A stretch of DNA of 64,000 bases from Cryptomeria japonica (Eukaryota > Streptophyta > Pinopsida > Cupressales > Cupressaceae). The DNA lies in the NCBI RefSeq assembly GCF_030272615.1, contig NC_081405.1, positions 24,847,272-24,911,271 of the forward strand. Reading direction: 5' to 3'. Below, piece after piece: positions 58,050 through 64,000 of the stretch. The first letter of the stretch is position 1, and every line of letters begins with the position of its first letter. The notes beneath the pieces are model-generated. The model worked only from the letters and a program-made list of their open reading frames with translations. It made no database searches and was not told the origin of the DNA. Position numbers and translations under genes: made by a program.

Positions 58050-58054
58050 CAATC

Positions 58055-59121
58055 TGTTGGTATTTTGGTATGGTTTTGTCATTGATGTTAACGCCTACTA
58101 AAACACTAGCACTTTGGTGATCCAACAACATTCAATGGCAAGCAAGTAACTATTGCACAGTTACTGGTATATGGTTCACCAACAAGATATAATATTCACC
58201 GGCACTTGGAATGATATGGAAAACATTTGGTAATGTCAAAGACATCATGTGGACACTTTGTTTTGAAGAATTAATCATTGGTATATTCATATTTGCATAT
58301 TTTCCTTTACCGACAAATAGGTCCAGGGTTACCTAGGGTTACACCAGTAGGTTTATCTTTTCTAGATCAACATGGCACGCCATGGAGATGATTTAATATT
58401 GGTGTAAATACATTAAGCCAACATGTTCAATCGGTTATTGCATCAGATATTATATTGTTTGTAAAATGTTTTATTGTAATATCTTGTAGAGCTGACCAAC
58501 TGAAATTGGGCTTAGGTTATGGTATAAATGTAAGATCTTATTTGTAAGATTGAATGTGGAAAGCGAAAAAGAATTGTGTGAAGGTATATGTGGGATTAAG
58601 CAGAGGTATACATGAAGAAATCATTTGAAGGTGAAGCTAGGTTTTTATGAAAGCATATCAGCATTACACCGGTACTGAATCCAACATATGAAGATGCTAT
58701 TCTGTGCAGTACATTCTTATTCGATTTAACCATCCAACTTTAGTCAGTGTGACTCCCATTTTTGTGATTGAGCAGTGAGCTCTAGGCTGTTGGCCTTTCT
58801 GCATGTGCAGACCCCATTTATGTACACTTACTATCTGCAGTAGTATCATCTGATTGTGGGTAAGGTTTTCCACCATGGTTTTTCCCCTTACAGGGTTTCC
58901 ACGTACAAATATTGGTGTTATGTGTTGTGGATGACTTTATGTTTATGTTTCATGCATTAATCTTTACCAGTATAGCAATTTACTGTTAACACTGTCTACC
59001 GGCACACTTAACTAGTTTACCGGTATTAAGCATTAAGTTGGTTAAGTGATTTTTGGTTTGAATTTATTAGACAACTGATTCACCCCCCCCTCCCCCTCTC
59101 AGTTGTCTCTGAGACCTAACA
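58055..59121 (+). repeat. Element G 5' LTR
   Basis: 1,067 bp, TGTTGGTATTTTGG...GACCTAACA. TATAAAT at 58523-58529; C-run motif at about 59082-59100; GTGGG...CCAC / GGTTTTTCCCC block at about 58856-58902. Confidence 0.92.
58523..58529 (+). promoter_or_regulatory. Candidate TATA box in G 5' LTR
   Basis: TATAAAT, conserved in the solo LTR at 43990-43996. Confidence 0.5.
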
Positions 59122-59123
59122 AT

Positions 59124-59135
59124 TGGTATCAAAGC
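59124..59135 (+). other. Element G primer-binding site
   Basis: TGGTATCAAAGC, two bases after the LTR; iMet-type copia PBS. Confidence 0.88.
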
Positions 59136-59177
59136 TTAGTCCTCTTTTGCAGAAGTTTAACAACTTGAGGAGATCCA

Positions 59178-60240
59178 ATGTCTACTAATTATTTCAGGAA
59201 GGACAATCCTAAACTTGATGGAACCAACTATGGGATATGGAAGATCAGGATGGAGACACATCTGAATTGCATTGGTAAAGACATCTAGGAAGTTACAAAG
59301 AATGGTTATACTGCTACTATAGCTAAAGATGAGGAGAATGATTGCAAAGCAAGAGAAGCACTTTTGAGCGCATTATCAGATCAAGAAATCATGGGATTAT
59401 CAGATAGGTCTACTGCTAAAGCTATTTGGGATCATTTGGAAACACTGAATGAAGGAGATTCCATAGTCAAGATTGCAAAACTTGAAAGCTTCTGAGTTAG
59501 GTATGAACATCTGAAAATGGAAGAAGATGAAAGGATTTCTGCTTTTATGGAAAGAGTAAATGAAATTGTTTTGGGTATTAAATGTTGTGGAGGAACCTTA
59601 AGTGAGGATGAAATTGTTTCAAAAATCCTAAGAGGATTGCCACCGGCATATAAAATGAAGGTTACTGCTATAAATGAGTTGAGAATAATGCCTAATACAT
59701 CAGTAACTAGGGATACATTGATTGGAAAACTTTCAGCCTTTGAAATTGAGGAATTTGGTCCTACTGCTACTATAAAGACAAATTTGGCCTTTAAAGCATC
59801 AACATTATCTGCTCCATCATTTGACAAATTAGATTGGAAAGCCTTCTATGTAAGAGAACTTGAAGAAACTAGGAAGGAAAATGAAGAGCTTGAAGAACTT
59901 GAAGCACTATTTGCAAGGAAAATGCCAAAAGGTCTAGTTGGAAGTAAGTATGAAGGTAAAGCACCCTTTAAATATTTCAACTGCAATAAGATTGGTCATA
60001 TGGCTTCGAGATGCCCTGATAGACATGCTAGACTAAGAGAAGAAGCTAGAAGAACATACAAGCCTAATCCTGAATATCAAAAATACAGATTTAAGAAGAA
60101 AAAAGATGAATCTTGTTACATTGCTGATGAAGGAGTGACTGATGATTTTGATGAGGATCCAACAGACAATGGATGGGTTTTTGTTGCTATAACAGAAGAT
60201 CAACCGACACCTATTGCTCAACTGGTAGAACAAGCCCTAG
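59178..60240 (+). pseudogene. gag: Copia Gag of element G
   Basis: Starts MSTNYFRKDNPKLDGTNYGI. One frame with an amber at 59286-59288 (after GKDI) and TGA at 59493-59495 (after LESF); otherwise open. Gag core residues include FMERVNEIVLGI, LPPAYKMKVTAI and TRDTLIGKLSAFEIEEFG, then a Glu-rich helix (ELEETRKENEELEELEALF). The knuckle is KYFNCNKIGHMASRC, with Tyr where the first zinc Cys is expected, as in D. Gag forms the particle in which reverse transcription takes place. gag and pol are one frame, as in most plant copia elements. Confidence 0.88.
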
Positions 60241-61229
60241 TAGCTAAAGTTGAAGTAAAGGATGAATGGATCATTGACTCAGGATGTTCACATCATATGA
60301 CAGGAGACAAAGGCAAATTCTTGAACTTTCAAGAATACAATGGAGGTTTAGTAAGATTTGGAGATGAAAAAGCCTGTTCAATCAAAGGTAAGGGTACAAT
60401 ATCTCTTGATGGTAAGCATAACACTAACAATGTATACTATGTTGAAGGATTAAAGCATTATCTTTTAAGTGTTGGTCAATTGGTTGAGAAGGGATTTTAG
60501 TTACAATTTAAAAATGAAAAATGCAAAATCATGAATAGAACTTGTTTGGAAATTGCAACTGGTAATCAGACTAGAGGTAATATCTTTCATTTGAATAACA
60601 GTGAAAACGCATGCTTGATTGCTCATATAGATGAAAGTTGGTTATGGCATAAGAGACTCTGTCATGTAAACTTTGGAAAACAAGTTAGAGCTAGTTTCAA
60701 AAGTATTCCAGAAAAATCCAATAATGCTCTTGATTTGATTCACACTGATTTATGTGGTCCAGCTAGAACTAAAAGCTTACAAGGTGATAGATATTTCATG
60801 CTAATTATTGATGATTATTCTAGAATGTGTTGGGTCACTTTTCTCAGAGAAAAATCAGAAGCACTTGGAAAGTTCAAACTGTTCAAAGCAATGGTTGAAA
60901 ATGAAACCGGTAAGAAAATCAAATGTTTAAGATCAGACCAAGGAGGTGAATTCACATCTAAGGACTTTAATACATTTTGTGAAGTGAATGGAATCAGAAG
61001 ACAATTATCAACACCTCAGACACCACAACAGAATGGAGTTGTTGAAAGGAAAAACAAAACTATCTTGGATGCAGCAAGAAGTATGTTATCTGAAGCAAAT
61101 TTACCACATATATATTGGAGAGAAGTAGTTAGCACAACCGTCTATACATTCAACAAAGTTCACATAAAAGGTGAAACTGGTAAGACCCCTCATGAACTAT
61201 GGTTTGGTAATGCTAGTTCTGATACTTAA
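60241..61229 (+). pseudogene. pol: Copia protease and integrase of element G
   Basis: Same frame as gag. The protease has an intact active site, WIIDSGCSHHMTGDKGKF. GAG-pre-integrase follows (TISLDGKHNTNNVYYVEGL), with an amber at 60498-60500 after VEKGF. The integrase zinc region keeps WLWHKRLCHVNF but then jumps to KQVRASFKS: compared with D about 31 codons including the CxxC pair are missing in frame. The core has all three catalytic acidic positions (LIHTDLCGP, LRSDQGGEF, NGVVERKN). The frame ends at a TAA at 61227-61229 beside LTR L. Loss of the zinc motif suggests an inactive integrase even before L inserted. Confidence 0.88.
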
Positions 61230-62699
61230 TGTAAGTACAGATCCAATAGCCAACAAGATGAGAGGGGGGGGTGAATCATACAAAATTAATCTTCCATAAA
61301 AAATATCAGATTCAACCTCGGTAACATAGACTTCAGTAATATAACCAAAACTGCTAAACATGCAAACTCAAAAGCATATAAACATCATAAACCTCATAAC
61401 ACCAGATTTAACATGGAAACCCAAATAGGGAAAAACCACTATGGGATTTTGGACCCACTAAGAAATATACTCTTCTAGAGTATGCTCGATTAAAAGCAAA
61501 TCCCGTTAAAGATTACAAACACATTGCTAGATGTGACCCGGTTAAGGGATTTCCCTCAGATCTATTAGGATCTTCACCTTGTTAGAAGTGACCTTGTTAA
61601 AGGATTTCAAACACTTATATCAGAATGTCACCTTGCTAGAGGATTTTACAAATAAGACTGTTAAGTCCACTCGGTTAAGAGATTTTCTGTCACTTTCACA
61701 AAATAATAGTAATAAAAATCTATCTGCAACTTCACATCTAAAATGCTAAAGCAGATTCTTATTTGCTCAATACAATCTAGACATAGAACTAATCTTGTCC
61801 ATCTGCTAGGCTTCTATCCTCTGTTATTCAAACAGGTCTTCAAGCTTCTGTGCTCGGTAATCACTATGTAGCATCCCTGTGCATACATTTTCCCACATAC
61901 ATTGTTTATCAATAGTTCCCTATTTATAAACAATTAGCTAATTGCTTAATCTCCTTGATCACATTTCCCATGATCAATCATAGCCATCAGATCTTCAAAC
62001 TTTGACCAAGTTCAATGTATCCTTCGACCTAAAAATGTTTTACCCTGCCTTGGAACTTGCATACATTTCTTGGAACTTGTGCTAGGGTATTACAGTTCAA
62101 TCTGAGTTGTAGATCTCCATGCCGATTTTCCTTTGCCATAGATTCATTAACAAACTTCATGCACGACATACCAATCATTTAATCAGTTCCAGCTCATTAG
62201 CTCCCTTCATTAAATAATGCATGTAACCATTTAATGTATTCTGTTATAGCTTAGTTACAACTCGGTAACAACTTGGTAAATACTAAACTTCACTCGGTAG
62301 ACATTCCGCCTTCATTAATCGATAGCGATAACCTTAGGGTTTACCGACTAGGTTCTTTGCTTCATAACATAGTATAGTATTAACCTTACAATTTACAACA
62401 TATGTATGATGTTAAAACAATCTAAACATCATGTTCTCATCATTGTCTGACTCGGTAATAGTTTCCCATTGAATACCTTATTCATCCCCTTACTCATCAT
62501 ATTCTTTCCTATGTCTTTTACCGATATCTTTATACTCTTTAAATCATACTTCTCAAGATATGGCAACATCATATTGAATTAGAAAATCAATTTCTTGACA
62601 TCAATGACAAAATAATAATATCAAGACAGTAAACATCCTTAATCAGCTATATCCATAATCATCAACAACCTTCTCAATATCCTTATTGAAATGCCAACA
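61230..62699 (-). mobile_element. Element L: copia-type LTR inserted in G integrase
   Basis: On the minus strand it starts TGTTGGCATTTCAATAAGG and ends TACTTACA, about 1.47 kb. Near the U5 end it has CACCCCCCCCTCTCATC and the GTGGG / CCCATAGTGGTTTTTCCC block shared by other copia LTRs here. No interior or second LTR is present. No clear TSD: CTTAA on the left and ATCTT on the right, and about 36 extra bases (62700-62735) follow before G coding resumes, so this may be a solo LTR with a damaged edge or the remains of a deleted element. Confidence 0.7.
61490..61700 (-). repeat. Short repeats inside LTR L
   Basis: Four to five imperfect copies of 'gtgacc(c/t)(g/t)gttaa(a/g)ggattt' at irregular 30-60-bp spacing. 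Could be U3 enhancer-like repeats; function unknown. Confidence 0.6.
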
Positions 62700-62735
62700 A
62701 TCTTCCATTGTCTGTTATAATGCCAAATGCTAACA

Positions 62736-64000
62736 TGGTAATACTCCTACTCTTAAGTATTTCAGAATTTTTGGAAGTAAATGTTATATTAGAAGAGATG
62801 AGTATATTGGCAAATTTGATCCTAGAAGTGATGAAGGAATATTTCTTGGTTATTCATCTAAGAGCAAGGGATATAGATGTTTTAATAAAAGATTGCAAAA
62901 AATTGTTGAGAGTAAAAAAGTAAAGATTGATGAACAATTAAGAGGAACTTCAAGGTATATAGACTCTAAATCGGCAACAGAAATTGTGACAAATGAATCT
63001 ACACTAAATCCACTGGTATAGAATGAAGATCTAGTTACGCTGGTACCATCAGAGGATTCCACAGTAATTGAAGAACAACAACAAACTAAGACACCCCGAT
63101 ATGTAAGATTGAATCATTTTGAATATCAGATAATTGGAAACAAATTTAAAGGAGTTATAACAAGAGGAAGATTGAAAAATGAAGAGGTATGTCTTATTTC
63201 TCAAATTAAACCATCATCTATCAATGAGGCATGTGAAGATAAATTTTGGATTAAAGCTATGGAAGAAGAATTAGGAAAAATTGAGAAAAATAATACTTGG
63301 ACATTAGTTCCTCGACCTAAAGAGAAAAATGTAATTGGAACCAAATGGGTATTTAGAAACAAACTTAATGAAGATGGTAAGGTTGTCAGAAATAAAGCAA
63401 AACTAGTGTGTCAGGGATATTCTCAGAAAGAAGGAGTTGATTACAATGAAACCTTTGCACTGGTAGCTAGAATTGAGGCAGTCAAATTATTCTTGGCTTT
63501 TGCAACTCACAAGAACTACAAAGTTTATCAAATGGATATTAAATGTGCATTCTTGAATGGAGATCTTGAAGAGGAAGTCTATATTGAACAACTTGATGGA
63601 TTTTCTTTGACAGATGACAATGATATGGTTTGTAGGCTAAGAAAAGCTCTGTATGGATTGAAACAAGCCCCAAGAGCTTGGTATGCAAGGTTGGATAAGT
63701 ATCTTTTAAAGATTGGTTTTACTAAAGGAAATGCAGACAATAATTTATATTACAAAATAACTAATGATGATATTTTGATTATAGAAGTATTAGTTGATGA
63801 TATAATCTTTGGAGGAGAAGATGGATTATGTAAGGAATTCTCTATTAAAATGCAACAAGAATTTGAAATGTCTATGATTGGAGAAATAAAATTCTTTTTA
63901 GGATTGCATATTTCATAGATTGATAAAGGTATATTTTTAATTCAATCCAAGTACATAAAAGAGTTACTAAAGAAGTTTGGGATGGAGAACTCTAAACCGG
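62736..64000 (+). pseudogene. pol: Copia integrase C-terminus and reverse transcriptase of element G (cut by window end)
   Basis: Resumes with GNTPTLKYFRIFGSKCYI, then the integrase tail (SDEGIFLGYSSKSKGYRCFN) and linker (TPRYVRLNHFEYQIIGNK). Amber at 63019-63021. RT from about 63109 is open for 269 codons: INEACEDKFWIKAMEEEL, WTLVPRPKEKNVIGTKWVF, YQMDIKCAFLNGDLEEEVY, LYGLKQAPRAWYARLD and VLVDDIIFGGEDG hold the copia RT catalytic Asp and the LVDD box. Another amber at 63916-63918 replaces Gln before IDKGIFLIQSKY. RNase H and the 3' LTR lie beyond 64000. The frame at 62708-62923 is a shadow in the wrong phase. Confidence 0.88.

Larger units (their letters stand above)
53081..58054 (-). mobile_element. 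Element K: minus-strand Ty3/gypsy, 3' half, cut by element G
   Basis: In transcription order: integrase (58049 to 56761), an additional ORF (56337 to 54159), PPT (53924-53937), and the start of a 3' LTR at 53923. Its RT, protease and Gag should lie beyond the right edge of the window, on the far side of copia G, which interrupts it at 58054/58055. An extra ORF between integrase and 3' LTR is known in the Athila and Tat gypsy lineages. Confidence 0.8.
58055..64000 (+). mobile_element. Element G: Ty1/copia element, continues past the window
   Basis: 5' LTR 58055-59121, PBS 59124-59135, gag-pol from 59178, with LTR L (61230-62699) inserted in integrase. The TSD on the left would be CAATC (58050-58054); its partner lies outside. 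Only a few nonsense codons interrupt gag-pol, so it is much younger than D. Its family also left the solo LTR at 43521-44578. Confidence 0.9.

Noticed and set aside
62708-62923. 71-codon frame (+)
   Set aside because: Out of phase with the G integrase/RT frame, which is recognisable through the same bases.
1-64000. Host protein-coding gene or structural RNA
   Set aside because: I looked on both strands and found no exon-like run outside retroelement proteins and no tRNA or rRNA signature; PBS sequences only resemble the complement of a tRNA end.

Overview
This window looks like intergenic DNA from a very large plant nuclear genome. A gymnosperm (conifer-like) source is my best guess. The reasons are wall-to-wall nested LTR retrotransposons, copia LTRs followed by primer-binding sites matching plant initiator tRNA-Met, Ty3/gypsy gag and integrase remnants of plant type, and old copies full of C-to-T nonsense changes. 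I see no host gene, tRNA, rRNA, CRISPR array or prokaryotic feature. Lineage names and the taxon are inference; boundaries, LTR pairs and target-site duplications (TSDs) were read from the sequence by eye.

Layout. (1) 1-2692: unassigned sequence, then a minus-strand gypsy LTR with its polypurine tract (PPT) and a GA microsatellite. (2) 2698-9543: element A, a complete minus-strand, copia-like, non-autonomous LTR element (TSD CCATG/CCGTG). It has two unusual ORFs: a coiled-coil protein with four zinc knuckles, and a protein of about 1,000 residues with no recognised domain. (3) 6432-14619: part of A, its flank and part of a copia LTR are tandemly duplicated, with a 292-bp piece of gypsy RNase H at the junction; this yields the truncated copy B. 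(4) 14033-28063: copia element D (gag-pol heavily decayed), into which element C (19586-26457, TSD GTTAC, same family as A) is inserted. (5) 28064-43520: old gypsy-like and unassigned sequence, interrupted by element E (32183-39991, TSD GAACT), a young gypsy element coding only for Gag plus a degenerate protease. (6) 43521-44578: a solo copia LTR (TSD AAGAT) of the same family as element G. (7) 44870-50595: a second fragment of the first gypsy LTR family, then the minus-strand copia remnant F. (8) 50596-53075: element J, a compact 2.48-kb LTR element without genes (TSD ACTTG). (9) 53081-58054: minus-strand gypsy element K with integrase and an additional ORF downstream of it. (10) 58055-64000: copia element G, plus strand, running off the window; its pol is split by another LTR, L (61230-62699).

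How the parts relate. D and G are the only copies with recognisable copia gag, protease, integrase and RT; D also reaches RNase H, while G runs off the window before it. A/B/C, E and J lack integrase and RT but keep LTRs, PBS and PPT, so they must have moved in trans. D or G relatives are plausible helpers for A/C and J (iMet-type PBS); a related gypsy is plausible for E. The strongest candidate for something undescribed is the A/B/C family: a two-ORF, polymerase-less retroelement whose independent insertions A and C carry amber codons at four identical positions.
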